From NCBI RefSeq assembly GCF_004358325.1, contig NZ_CP037940.1, forward strand, positions 2,046,001 to 2,110,000: a stretch of DNA of 64,000 bases, in the 5' to 3' direction. The notes beneath the pieces were generated by a model, which had not been told where the DNA came from, made no database searches, and worked only from the letters and a program-made list of their open reading frames with translations. Source of the stretch: Periweissella cryptocerci (GTDB lineage Bacteria; Bacillota; Bacilli; Lactobacillales; Lactobacillaceae). A program made the position numbers and the translations under genes. Below are positions 52,444-61,514 of this stretch, piece after piece. Positions within the stretch are counted from its first letter, which is position 1; the number at the start of each line of letters is the position of its first letter.

Positions 52444-52866
52444 ATGTTTGAAGATGATTTAGTAGAATGGCTTTCACTAGCGAGTCATGATATTCAATTA
52501 AAGCTCGACAATTTATTGCGACCATTAAACCTTAATTCACGGTTATATTTTTATATTCAAAAAATTGCCGTGCAACCTGGTATTAAACAAGATGACTTGG
52601 GTAAGTTAGTAAAACTAAATCAAAGTACGATTACACGCGCCGTGCAGCAATTAGTCCAAAAAGGTTTTTTAGAAAAAAAAGTAGATGACCAAGACAAACG
52701 GACGTCACATTTATTTGTGACGGAATTAGGCGAACAAGTTTTACCGCAGATCAATAAAATTATTAATGATATGAATATTGAATTAGTAGCAAAAGTTAGT
52801 CCAGAATTTCAAGGCGACTTTGTAAAATTGATTCGTGATTTTGCAAAAAATATTGAGGCTAAATAA
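52444..52866 (+). CDS. MarR family transcriptional regulator
   Basis: A 140-residue winged-helix regulator. ATG 52444 is preferred to 52441 given AAGGAGG at 52432-52438. The MarR core is visible: LNSRLYFYIQKIAVQPGIKQ, DDLGKLVKLNQSTITRAVQQ (recognition helix), LVQKGFLEKKVDDQDKRTSH (wing). Its likely targets are the divergent oxidoreductase genes just downstream (53015 and 53925), whose shared promoter region holds two palindromes of MarR-operator size; this is inference. A bidirectional terminator follows. Confidence 0.88.
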   Translation: MFEDDLVEWLSLASHDIQLKLDNLLRPLNLNSRLYFYIQKIAVQPGIKQDDLGKLVKLNQSTITRAVQQLVQKGFLEKKVDDQDKRTSHLFVTELGEQVLPQINKIINDMNIELVAKVSPEFQGDFVKLIRDFAKNIEAK

Positions 52867-52890
52867 TACGAAGCAGTAGTGCGCTTACGC

Positions 52891-52939
52891 AAAAAAGTTC
52901 GATTCCAATTATCCGCATATGGATGGAATCGAACTTTTT
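52891..52939. terminator. Bidirectional terminator between marR and the SDR gene
   Basis: AAAAAAGTTCGATTCCA ... GGAATCGAACTTTTTG, a ~15-bp stem with T-runs on both strands, plus inner ATCC/GGAT. Confidence 0.88.
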
Positions 52940-53014
52940 GTGTTGCATTAGATAATAGTGGCTTAAAAGGCGGTTGGGTCACACTTTTCTTAACGCGATT
53001 AATGAGTTTGACGG

Positions 53015-53782
53015 TTAGGCATTTTTAAAGGTGTCAGTTTCTTTGAAAATATGCCAAATGTTTTCAGTCTGTTCCTGATTTTCCGCTTTTGTCGCGTGAA
53101 GTTGAACAGTTGAAGTATCATACGTAATTTCATTTTGATCATTTGCTAATTGTTCAAATACAGCATCGTTGAATTCGGCAAGTGGTGTTCCATAATCGTG
53201 GACACCGCCACCGCCCAAGTTAGTATTAACGGCAGGTGGAAGGATATCGTGGACTTTCACGTTTGTGTCTTCTAATTGCAAGCGTAGAACTTCCGTGAAA
53301 GTTCGGAGACCGGCTTTAGTTGCCGAATAAATTGGGACCCATGTTCCTGGTGTTACAGCCAATCCAGAAGTAACATTAATAATATCGGCATCAGCTGCCT
53401 TGACTAAAGTAGGGAGCAATAAAGAAATTAAATGAATTGGGGCTTCCAAGTTGATGGCGATTTCATTGTGATAGTTAGCCCAATCTTGTTGCATGTTTTG
53501 TAAGTTAACCCACTTTTGAATCCCAGCGACATTAATCAGCATGTCGACATTTTGAAATTCAGTGTTAATCCATTGTGCTAATTGCACCCGTTCGTCACTA
53601 AGGGCTAAGTTAATTTTTTTGGTGATTAGTGCTGGTACTTGCTTTTGGGCTTCCAACAAGGCGTCATCATTATAGTCAACAATAACAACATTGTTGCCAC
53701 GTTTTACAAATTCACTCGCCATTGCAAAACCAATTCCACCGGCACCACCGGTAATTACGATATTACGATCTGTTAATTTCAT
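53015..53782 (-). CDS. Short-chain dehydrogenase/reductase (DltE-like)
   Basis: A 255-residue NAD(P)-dependent oxidoreductase. It shows the cofactor motif TGGAGGIG (11-18), NVAG (84-87), S139, and the catalytic Y152 and K156 in YSATKAG. The pattern ITGGAGGIGFAMASEF and the GWV/NLE region resemble DltE-type SDRs of Firmicutes. Substrate unknown. The gene is divergent from the NmrA-like gene, with 142 bp between them carrying two palindromes, and a MarR regulator lies downstream on the opposite strand. Confidence 0.87.
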   Translation of the reverse strand: MKLTDRNIVITGGAGGIGFAMASEFVKRGNNVVIVDYNDDALLEAQKQVPALITKKINLALSDERVQLAQWINTEFQNVDMLINVAGIQKWVNLQNMQQDWANYHNEIAINLEAPIHLISLLLPTLVKAADADIINVTSGLAVTPGTWVPIYSATKAGLRTFTEVLRLQLEDTNVKVHDILPPAVNTNLGGGGVHDYGTPLAEFNDAVFEQLANDQNEITYDTSTVQLHATKAENQEQTENIWHIFKETDTFKNA

Positions 53783-53841
53783 GGAATATTTCTCCTTATT
53801 GATTGTTGAATAATGGGTTGTGCATTCATTATAAAATTAAA

Positions 53842-53887
53842 TGCATGCGCATGCAACTTTATTGTGATAAAATGTTCATGAACATTT
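53842..53887. promoter_or_regulatory. Two palindromic operator candidates
   Basis: TGCATGCGCATGCA (53842-53855) and AAATGTTCATGAACATTT (53870-53887) are perfect palindromes of 14 and 18 bp in the divergent promoter region. They are different sequences, so possibly two regulators, or one MarR site and one other. Confidence 0.6.
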
Positions 53888-53924
53888 AAACTATTTGCAA
53901 AAACGTAAACGAGGAGTAAATATC

Positions 53925-54785
53925 ATGATATTAGTCACTTCCGCTTTTGGCCACACTGGTCAAATTTTTATCAAGCAATTGTTAGCTGCCAATCAAGAGG
54001 TTCGCGCAATTGATATTAATCCACAGGTTACAACCCTCCAAGATTTAGGGGTTAAAGAAACAATTGTTGGGGATTTACGTGATGCTGATGTCATCCGTGA
54101 TGCAGTTAAAGGTGTCGATTCAATTTTGTATATTCCACCACTATTTACGGCGGAAGAATTTTATTCAGCGCGTTACACAATTGATATGGCCGTTAAATAC
54201 AACGTCAAACATTTTGTGTTTGTGTCAGTGACACACCCAATTATGAGTACCTTATTACAACACACTACTAAGCGGGAAAGCGAAGAATATTTAGTTTACA
54301 CAGGCCTCAAAACGAATTTAAAGTATACTATTTTGCAACCAATGCACTATATGCACAACTTTAATTCACAACAAGTCCTTGCAAGTGATAAATATGAAAT
54401 CTTCTACGATGTTAATACGCGCTTATCGTATGTTGATCCAAACGATGTTGGAACAGTTGCGGTTAAGGTCCTTACTCATCCAGACGAACACAATGGTGCA
54501 ACCTATGAACTAGTTGGGGATGACTTCTTATCACCAGTCGAATTAGTTGAGCAGTTTAATGAGTTGACTGGTAAAGATGCCCGCGCTACGAAAGTGGAAA
54601 TTGATGACTTTTTGGACAGCGTCGGTTTTCAGAATGTTTACACACGCATTGCCTTTAAACAACTTGCGAAAACTTATAGTGAATTTGGGATTTTTGGGAA
54701 TTCAACGGTGCTCACGATGTTGCTCGGTCATAAACCAACGAATTTTAAAGAATATGTTCAAAATGAATTAAACGATTTAAATTAA
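53925..54785 (+). CDS. NmrA-like NAD(P)-binding protein
   Basis: A 286-residue Rossmann-fold protein starting at ATG 53925 after GAGGAG; the longer frame from 53895 overlaps the promoter. The glycine motif is VTSAFGHTGQIFIKQL, then a DINP segment binding NADP ribose, GDLRDADVI, and YIPPLFTAEEF. It fits the atypical SDR/NmrA group, which includes NADP-sensing regulators and quinone reductases (QorB-like). There is no YxxxK catalytic pair. It is probably co-regulated with the divergent SDR gene. Confidence 0.85.
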   Translation: MILVTSAFGHTGQIFIKQLLAANQEVRAIDINPQVTTLQDLGVKETIVGDLRDADVIRDAVKGVDSILYIPPLFTAEEFYSARYTIDMAVKYNVKHFVFVSVTHPIMSTLLQHTTKRESEEYLVYTGLKTNLKYTILQPMHYMHNFNSQQVLASDKYEIFYDVNTRLSYVDPNDVGTVAVKVLTHPDEHNGATYELVGDDFLSPVELVEQFNELTGKDARATKVEIDDFLDSVGFQNVYTRIAFKQLAKTYSEFGIFGNSTVLTMLLGHKPTNFKEYVQNELNDLN

Positions 54786-54800
54786 ATATTTCAAAATAAA

Positions 54801-54847
54801 GTAGTTCATATTTGCCAAAATAAAAGGCGAATGTGAGCTATTTTTTT
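54801..54847 (+). terminator. Rho-independent terminator
   Basis: GTAGTTCATATTTGCC / GGCGAATGTGAGCTA with G-T pairs, then seven T. The following 54848-54993 has no gene I can support. Confidence 0.85.
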
Positions 54848-54993
54848 AGGGATAAATACTTATAAACCCATAGTGTGAAGCCCATCTTGGCTAATACCAA
54901 GTACAAAATTGACTGCGAACACTCCGAAAATCGATTGGCGACGACACTCATTAGCGAAGTGAAGTGGGGGCAATAATGGTGCGATGATTAAAA

Positions 54994-55007
54994 TGTAAGC
55001 GTTTTCC
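54994..55007 (+). promoter_or_regulatory. cre site upstream of arcA
   Basis: TGTAAGCGTTTTCC fits the cre consensus TGWAARCGYTWWCW at 13 of 14 positions. It lies 87 bp before the arcA start, near a TATAGT (55016-55021), so CcpA repression of the arc genes is likely. A CTACTTG-GTAAAT-CAAGTAG hairpin follows at 55034-55053. Confidence 0.65.
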
Positions 55008-55094
55008 AAAAATCGTATAGTGGATATGTAAGGTACTACTTGGTAAATCAAGTAGTTGGTAAGTCACTATAAGCTCAAGAAAAGAGGAACGCAT

Positions 55095-56377
55095 ATGAAT
55101 GATATGTTGAATACACTTGATGTATTACAAGACGAGGTTACGCAGTCAGCAATTCACGTAAATTCTGAAATTGGCAAGCTTGAAACGGTTATCCTGAAAC
55201 GGCCAGGTCATGAAATTGAAAACCTGACGCCGGACACGATGGAACGTTTGCTTTTTGATGATATTCCGTATTTGAAGATTGCCCAACGTGAACACGATGG
55301 CTTTGCACAAGCGCTGCGTGATAACGATGTCGAAGTATTATATCTAGAAGGTTTAACGGCTGCCGCACTGGATACAGCACCTGAAGTTAAACAAGAATTT
55401 CTGCAACAAATGCTAAGTGAGAGCGGCTATATTGCTGGCCCAACGCACGATGCATTACAAGAGTATTTACTTGATTTTGACACTTTAGCAATGGTCGAAA
55501 AAATCATGGCAGGAATTCGACGTGATGAAATTCATTACACGCCATGTACGTTAAATGAAATGGCGGCGGATGCATCATATCCATTCTTAATGGATCCTAT
55601 GCCTAATTTGTATTTCACACGTGATCCAGCCGCAGCGATTGGTAGTGGGTTAAGTATTAATCATATGACATTTGGCGCGCGTCACGTGACAGCAATGAAT
55701 CAATGTTCATGGAATATATCATTAAGTATCACCCTCGTTTTGTCGGCACCAAGGACAAAGTTTGGCGTGACCGGAATCATGCGACGCGGATTGAAGGGGG
55801 CGATGAATTAGTCCTAAGTGAACACGTCTTAGCCATTGGCGTGTCACAACGGACATCCGCAGAAGCAATTCAAGATATTGCCAAAAATTTATTTGCTGAT
55901 GGTCAATTTGACACCGTGATTGCGATTGAAATTCCACATAATCACGCGATGATGCACTTGGATACTGTGTTCACAATGATTAACTACAATCAGTTCACGG
56001 TGCACCCTGGAATCTTAAGTAAAGGCGATCAAATTCAAACTTGGACATTAAAGCCGGGCGTCGATGGGGGAATCGAAATCGAATCAGGGCACGATTTAAA
56101 AGCGATTTTGAAGCAAGCCTTGAATCTTGATGAGATTGATTTAATTCCAACTGGGAACGGTGATGCGATTGTTGCACCGCGTGAACAGTGGAATGATGGT
56201 TCTAACACTTTAGCGATTGCGCCGGGAGTAGTTGTGACATATGACCGAAACTACGTTAGTAATGAAATCCTCCGCCAACATGGATTGAACGTAATTGAAG
56301 TTGATTCGAGTGAATTATCACGTGGTCGTGGTGGTCCTCGTTGCATGAGTATGCCAATTGTTCGTGAAGATATTTAG
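55095..56377 (+). pseudogene. arcA: Arginine deiminase, frameshifted
   Basis: Arginine deiminase (arginine to citrulline and ammonia) broken by one missing base. ATG 55095 after AGAGGAAC. The first frame reads normally through [20 protein letters not shown] to GARH (ending 55685), then turns into nonsense and stops at 55811. Inserting one C after 55685 gives [20 protein letters not shown] and an open frame to the end, including the GGDE/EGGD region, [12 protein letters not shown] and the catalytic cysteine in [12 protein letters not shown]. The repaired protein would be ~427 residues, normal for the family. All other residues look intact, so either the loss is very recent or it is a sequencing error at a CC pair. 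arcB follows after ~40 bp. Confidence 0.9.
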
Positions 56378-56418
56378 GTAAGTAACTAGCAAACTCAACC
56401 ATGCAGAGGAGATAACTA

Positions 56419-57441
56419 ATGACGACAGAATCAATTTTACAAGGACGCTCGCTACTCGCAGAAAAAGATTTTACACCTGCTGAACTGGAATATTTTGTGG
56501 ATTTTGGGATTCATTTAAAGGCATTGAAAAAAGCTGGTATCCCACACCACTACCTTGAAGGTAAAAATATTGCGTTGCTGTTTGAAAAAGCATCAACCCG
56601 AACCCGTTCAGCGTTTACGACCGCATCCATTGATTTAGGTGCGCACCCAGAATATTTGGGCGCTAATGATATTCAACTTGGTAAGAAAGAATCAGTGGAA
56701 GATACAGCCAAAGTTTTGGGCAGTATGTTTGACGGCATTGAATTTCGGGGCTTTAAACAATCAGTTGTGGAAGGTTTAGCCGCCCATGCTGGTGTTCCGG
56801 TTTGGAATGGTTTAACTGATGAGTGGCACCCCACACAAATGATTGCTGATTTTATGACCGTCAAAGAAAATTTCGGTTATTTAAAAGGACTGACCTTAGC
56901 ATACATGGGTGACGGCCGGAATAATATGGCAAACTCATTGCTAGTAACTGGTTCAATGTTGGGGGTAAATATCCACATTGTGGCGCCTAAAAATCTCCAA
57001 CCGGATCAAGAAATTATTGATTTGGCGCAAGAATTCGCGCAAGCAAGTGGCGCTCATCCAATGGTTACTGCCGATGTTAACACAGGCGTTAAAGGCGCTA
57101 ATGTTGTTTACACCGATGTCTGGGTATCAATGGGGGAAGATAATTGGGAAGAACGCGTTAATGATTTAAAACCATATCAAGTAAATATGGATGTAATGCA
57201 AGCAACTGGAATGGGCGTTGATGAATTAATCTTTATGCATTGCCTGCCGGCTTTCCACGACGTCACGACTTTGTACGGACAAGATGTTCAAGCGAAGTAC
57301 GGTTTGACCGAAATGGAAGTAACGGATGAAGTTTTCCGGAGTGTTTATGCGCGTCAATTTAACCAAGCTGAAAACCGGATGCACTCAATCAAAGCAATTA
57401 TGGCAGCGACCTTAGGCAATTTGTTCATTCCAAAAGTTTAA
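56419..57441 (+). CDS. arcB: Ornithine carbamoyltransferase (catabolic)
   Basis: A 340-residue cytoplasmic enzyme that in the arginine deiminase pathway splits citrulline into ornithine and carbamoyl phosphate. The carbamoyl-phosphate site STRTRSAFT (S59-T67), the 140s-region [20 protein letters not shown], the ornithine site [10 protein letters not shown] and HCLPAFHD (C275) are all intact. The start is ATG 56419 after GAGGAG. It follows arcA by 41 bp and is likely transcribed with it, though without functional ArcA it would lack its citrulline supply. Confidence 0.95.
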   Translation: MTTESILQGRSLLAEKDFTPAELEYFVDFGIHLKALKKAGIPHHYLEGKNIALLFEKASTRTRSAFTTASIDLGAHPEYLGANDIQLGKKESVEDTAKVLGSMFDGIEFRGFKQSVVEGLAAHAGVPVWNGLTDEWHPTQMIADFMTVKENFGYLKGLTLAYMGDGRNNMANSLLVTGSMLGVNIHIVAPKNLQPDQEIIDLAQEFAQASGAHPMVTADVNTGVKGANVVYTDVWVSMGEDNWEERVNDLKPYQVNMDVMQATGMGVDELIFMHCLPAFHDVTTLYGQDVQAKYGLTEMEVTDEVFRSVYARQFNQAENRMHSIKAIMAATLGNLFIPKV

Positions 57442-57522
57442 TAATTTGATTCTGTATCGCAAAGTAGCTTTTTTGCTACTACATGCGTGTTGTTAGTCTG
57501 ACTATTTAAAAGAGAATGCGTA

Positions 57523-57624
57523 TTGAATCTTGTGTGCGCTTCTATATAATTCAAGGTCGCCTTTAATTAATCAGGGAGGCCTTGAAGTCAGCTATAAATT
57601 ACAGCTCGTTTGTTGAAATGAGCT
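57523..57624 (+). promoter_or_regulatory. arcD promoter and structured leader
   Basis: TTGAAT, 16-bp spacer, TATAAT (57545-57550). Two hairpins follow in the leader: TCAAGG..CCTTGA with inner CCT/AGG (57551-57585) and AGCTCGTTT-GTTG-AAATGAGCT (57603-57624). No T-run, so not terminators. Confidence 0.55.
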
Positions 57625-57702
57625 AAATGTTAGACAAACGGCCAGTAGGGATTAATAGAATTTTAATGATTATTGCCTTCCAAACTGAAAGGAAACAATC
57701 TT

Positions 57703-59127
57703 ATGGACAATAAAAAAGGAATTAGCCTAATCGCGTTAGTTGCGCTTGTTGTTAGTTCGTCGATTGGTGCCGGAATCTTTGCCTTAATCTCAGATGTGGC
57801 ATCGGTAGCGGCGCCTGGTGCAGTCATCATCGCCTGGATTATTGTTGGTTTTGGGGTACTGATGTTGGCACTCTCATTAAGTAATTTGGTTGAAAAGCGC
57901 CCTGAGTTAGAGGGGGTCTTTACGTATGCGGAAGAAGGCTTCGGCACGTTTGCGGGTTTCATTAGTGGCTGGGGATATTGGTTATCTGCTTGGCTAGGTA
58001 ATGTCGCATTCGCAACGATCCTGATGAGTTCGATTGGGTATTTCTTCCCGATATTTAAAACCGGGCAGAATATCTGGGCGATTTTAGGAGCGTCGATAAT
58101 TGCGTGGGCGCTGACCTTCTTTGTTAATAAAGGGGTTGAATCAGCTGCTGTATTAAATACAGTGGTGACTGTCTGCAAAATGATTCCACTATTCGCCTTT
58201 ATCGTAGTTGGAATCTTCTTATTCAAGGGCCATATTTTTACGGCCATGTTTTGGAGCAACGTGACAACTTCATTTCACTTCGGGGATGTCATGACGCAAG
58301 TGAAGGGCTGTATAATGGTAATGATGTGGGTCTTTGTCGGGGTTGAAGGGGCAGCAATGATGTCGAGTCGGGCCAAGAAAAAGTCCGACGCTAGTAAAGC
58401 GACAATTATCGGCTTACTTAGTCTGCTACTAATATATGTGTTGGCGTCATTATTACCATATGGCTATATGACGCAGACTCAATTGGCTGATTTAAATCAA
58501 CCAGCAATGGTCTACTTATTTGAATCAATGGTTGGTCCCGTCGGCGGGGTCGTAATTAGTATTGGGTTAATCATTTCGATTTTAGGATCGTGGCTAGCTT
58601 GGACAATGTTACCGTCAGAAACAATTCTACTGATGAGTAAACGACAACTGTTACCAAAGAGTTGGGGGAAGACAAACAAGGCGAAAGCACCATCATTTGC
58701 TTTATTTGTTACCCAAGCCTTGATTCAGATTTTCCTATTTTCACTTCTATTCACATCACAAGCATATAATTTTGCGTATTCCCTCTGTACGGCGGCCATC
58801 ATCGTGACGTACGCCTTCGTTGGAGCATATCAAATCAAATATTCTTGGGATAATAAGCTGAAACAACCCGATTACAAACGCCAAATGGTATATGGCTTCA
58901 TTGCCTTAGTTTTTGAAATTGTCGGGATCTGTCTTGCGGGGGTCCAGTTCTTACTACTCTGTTTAATTGCATATGTACCAGGAATTTACTTCTATGCGAA
59001 AGCGCGTAAGGAATGTGGGGATAATGCCCACGGATTAACCAGTTCAGAGAAGGTGGTTGCTGTCATAATTACCATTGGGGCAATTATCGGAATTGTATTA
59101 TTGGTTCTAGGCAAGATAAATGTTTAA
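57703..59127 (+). CDS. arcD: Arginine/ornithine antiporter
   Basis: A 474-residue APC-family transporter with about 12-13 membrane segments that would exchange external arginine for ornithine. ATG 57703 after GAAAGGAA; MDNKKGISLIALVALVVSSS then IGAGIFAL is the usual family start (the earlier frame from 57673 is rejected). EGVFTYAEEGFGTFAGFISG and GVEGAAMMSSRAKKKSDASK are family signatures. It has its own promoter, which would allow expression without arcAB. It is followed by arcC after 31 bp. Confidence 0.9.
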   Translation: MDNKKGISLIALVALVVSSSIGAGIFALISDVASVAAPGAVIIAWIIVGFGVLMLALSLSNLVEKRPELEGVFTYAEEGFGTFAGFISGWGYWLSAWLGNVAFATILMSSIGYFFPIFKTGQNIWAILGASIIAWALTFFVNKGVESAAVLNTVVTVCKMIPLFAFIVVGIFLFKGHIFTAMFWSNVTTSFHFGDVMTQVKGCIMVMMWVFVGVEGAAMMSSRAKKKSDASKATIIGLLSLLLIYVLASLLPYGYMTQTQLADLNQPAMVYLFESMVGPVGGVVISIGLIISILGSWLAWTMLPSETILLMSKRQLLPKSWGKTNKAKAPSFALFVTQALIQIFLFSLLFTSQAYNFAYSLCTAAIIVTYAFVGAYQIKYSWDNKLKQPDYKRQMVYGFIALVFEIVGICLAGVQFLLLCLIAYVPGIYFYAKARKECGDNAHGLTSSEKVVAVIITIGAIIGIVLLVLGKINV

Positions 59128-59158
59128 GCGCGGAATTTGAAACCGAAAGGAGACTTTC

Positions 59159-60115
59159 ATGAAAAAGAAACGAGTAGTAGTTGCGTTGGGTGGCAATGCG
59201 ATCCTAGCCCACGATGCAACTGCCCGAGGACAACAAAAAGTCCTCCAAGATACTGCATGTCAGCTTGTCGAATTTATTAAAAATGGGTATGAGTTAATCA
59301 TTGCCCATGGGAACGGTCCGCAAGTCGGCAACTTAATGCTCCAACAAATGGCCGGTAGTACGACGACAAATCCGCCAATGCCACTTGATACTGCGGTCGC
59401 AATGACCCAAGGCAGTATCGGTTATTGGCTAACGAACGCATTACGTACCGCGTTGGCTGAAGCGGAAATTACCCAAGAAGTTGCAACGGTTGTGACCCAA
59501 GTTGAAGTTGATGCGACTGATGCTGCTTATGCAAACCCATCAAAACCAATTGGTCCGTTTTACACCGCAAATGAAGTTGTGGAAGTACAACGGCGCCAAC
59601 CAGATTGGACGTTCAAAGAAGATGCTGGGCGTGGCTATCGGCGCGTCGTTCCATCACCGCGCCCAATTAATGTCCTTGAAAGTAATGTAATTTGTGACTT
59701 GGTTAACCAAGGTGTCATCACAATTGCGGTCGGCGGTGGCGGCATTCCAGTCATTAAAACTGGCAATGAATACACTGGTTCAGAAGCAGTTATTGACAAA
59801 GACTTTGCAGCGGCCAAGCTAGCCGAACTAGTTGGCGCTGACCTACTCGTAATCTTAACGACGGTCGATAATGTGTATATTAATTTTGGTCAAGACAATC
59901 AAGAAAAATTAACGGCGATTTCACCAGCTGATTTACGCGTATTGATTAATCGTAATCAATTTGCTGCTGGCAGTATGTTACCAAAAATCGAAGCATCGGT
60001 GGAATTTGTCGAGCAAACCGACAGCCAAGCAGTGATTACCTCGCTGGCCAACGTAACTAATTTTATTGATGAAGGGACTGGGACATTAATTAAGAATGCA
60101 CCGGTTATGATTTAA
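59159..60115 (+). CDS. arcC: Carbamate kinase
   Basis: A 318-residue cytoplasmic enzyme that makes ATP from carbamoyl phosphate and ADP, the last step of the arginine deiminase pathway. Signatures are VVALGGNAILAHDATARGQQ, IIAHGNGPQVGNLMLQQ, EDAGRGYRRVVPSPRP, VAVGGGGIPVIK-type (AVGGGGIPVI) and LVILTTVDNVYINF. ATG 59159 after AAAGGAG. Gene order arcA-B-D-C differs from the common arcABC-D/T order, and no ArgR/ArcR gene is nearby. Confidence 0.95.
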   Translation: MKKKRVVVALGGNAILAHDATARGQQKVLQDTACQLVEFIKNGYELIIAHGNGPQVGNLMLQQMAGSTTTNPPMPLDTAVAMTQGSIGYWLTNALRTALAEAEITQEVATVVTQVEVDATDAAYANPSKPIGPFYTANEVVEVQRRQPDWTFKEDAGRGYRRVVPSPRPINVLESNVICDLVNQGVITIAVGGGGIPVIKTGNEYTGSEAVIDKDFAAAKLAELVGADLLVILTTVDNVYINFGQDNQEKLTAISPADLRVLINRNQFAAGSMLPKIEASVEFVEQTDSQAVITSLANVTNFIDEGTGTLIKNAPVMI

Positions 60116-60270
60116 AAGAGTTAAGCACAAGACCATGGCAAGGTATTTCCAAAGTGGACAATATTTGAATTATTGCCTAAAAACTGGGTGATAGTTCAGT
60201 GATAACAGACGTTTGAGCGTAAGCTTACTTTATGTAAGACGCAATCCTAGCTAATGGATGCGCTTCATTG

Positions 60271-60299
60271 TTGCTTAATTTTTCGGATAAGCGTAAAAT
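60271..60299 (+). promoter_or_regulatory. gap promoter
   Basis: TTGCTT, 17-bp spacer, TAAAAT (60294-60299), 43 bp before the ATG. Confidence 0.65.
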
Positions 60300-60342
60300 A
60301 CAGAGTGTTAAAACAATTAGATTTTTTGGAGGAATTTTATTC

Positions 60343-61365
60343 ATGACTGTTAAAGTTGGTATCAATGGTTTCGGACGTATTGGTCGTCTTGCTTTCCGTC
60401 GTATTCTCGAATTGAAGGACACTGCTTCAGATATTGAAGTTGTTGCCATTAACGATTTGACTTCACCATCAATGTTGGCATACCTTTTGAAGTATGACTC
60501 AACTCACGGTACTTTGAACGCAGAAGTTACAGCTACTGACGATTCAATTATCGTTGATGGTAAGGAATACAAGGTTTACGCAGAACGTAACGCTGCTGAC
60601 TTGAAGTGGGTTGCTAACGACTCAGTTGAATACGTACTTGAATGTACTGGTTTCTACACTTCAGCTGAAAAGTCACAAGCTCACTTGGACGCCGGCGCAA
60701 AGCGTGTCTTGATCTCAGCACCAGCTGGTGACATCAAGACTGTTGTTCCTGGTGTTAACTTGGATATCTTGGACTCAAACGACACTATCGTTTCTGCAGG
60801 TTCATGTACTACAAACTGTCTTGCACCAATGGCTTACTTCCTTAACAAGGAATTCGGTCTTGAAGTTGGTACTATGACTACTGTTCACGCATTTACTTCA
60901 ACTCAAATGATCCTTGATGGACCTAAGGGTTCTAAGCCTCGCTCAAACCGTACTGCTTCTGTTAACACTATTCCTCACTCAACTGGTGCAGCCAAGGCTA
61001 TTGGTCTTGTTGTTCCAGAATTGAAGGGTAAGTTGCAAGGTCACGCACAACGTGTTGCTGTTGTTGACGGTTCATTGACTGAATTGGTTTCAATCTTCTC
61101 TAAGAAGGTTACTGCTGACGAAGTTAACGAAGCTATCAAGAAGTACACTGTGGACAACGACGCCTTTGGTTGGAACGAAGACGGTATCGTATCATCAGAT
61201 ATCATCGGTTCAACTTACGGTTCAGTATTTGACCCAACTCAAACTGAAGTAACTACTTCAGGTGACTTCCAATTAGTTAAGACTGTTGCTTGGTACGATA
61301 ACGAATACGGTTTCACTTCAAACATGATCCGTACTCTTCTCCACTTCGCAACTCTTGAAGCTTAA
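60343..61365 (+). CDS. gap: Glyceraldehyde-3-phosphate dehydrogenase, type I
   Basis: A 340-residue glycolytic enzyme (NAD+-dependent oxidation and phosphorylation of glyceraldehyde-3-phosphate). ATG 60343 after TTGGAGGAA; the longer frame from 60268 overlaps the promoter. [20 protein letters not shown] binds NAD; the catalytic C155 is in [12 protein letters not shown]; the end has [15 protein letters not shown]. Codon use is strongly biased (AAC, GAC, GGT, TAC), as expected for one of the most abundant proteins. A terminator separates it from pgk. Confidence 0.96.
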   Translation: MTVKVGINGFGRIGRLAFRRILELKDTASDIEVVAINDLTSPSMLAYLLKYDSTHGTLNAEVTATDDSIIVDGKEYKVYAERNAADLKWVANDSVEYVLECTGFYTSAEKSQAHLDAGAKRVLISAPAGDIKTVVPGVNLDILDSNDTIVSAGSCTTNCLAPMAYFLNKEFGLEVGTMTTVHAFTSTQMILDGPKGSKPRSNRTASVNTIPHSTGAAKAIGLVVPELKGKLQGHAQRVAVVDGSLTELVSIFSKKVTADEVNEAIKKYTVDNDAFGWNEDGIVSSDIIGSTYGSVFDPTQTEVTTSGDFQLVKTVAWYDNEYGFTSNMIRTLLHFATLEA

Positions 61366-61387
61366 TTGATAAGAGTAAAATATTTCG

Positions 61388-61421
61388 AGAAAAGATAGTC
61401 TTCGGACTGTCTTTTCTTTTT
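61388..61421 (+). terminator. gap terminator
   Basis: AGAAAAGAtAGTC-TTCG-GACTgTCTTTTCT followed by TTTTTG. Confidence 0.85.
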
Positions 61422-61514
61422 GTATTTATAGGAAAGAATGTTAGAATATATTCAGTAGGGCGTTAGTATTTGCTCACTATTCTATTACAGAAGAAAATTC
61501 AGGAGGATTCTAAA

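Noticed and set aside
57663..58259. 198-codon reverse frame over arcD
   Set aside because: Antisense shadow of a membrane protein gene with clear function; low-complexity Pro/Thr/Ala composition.
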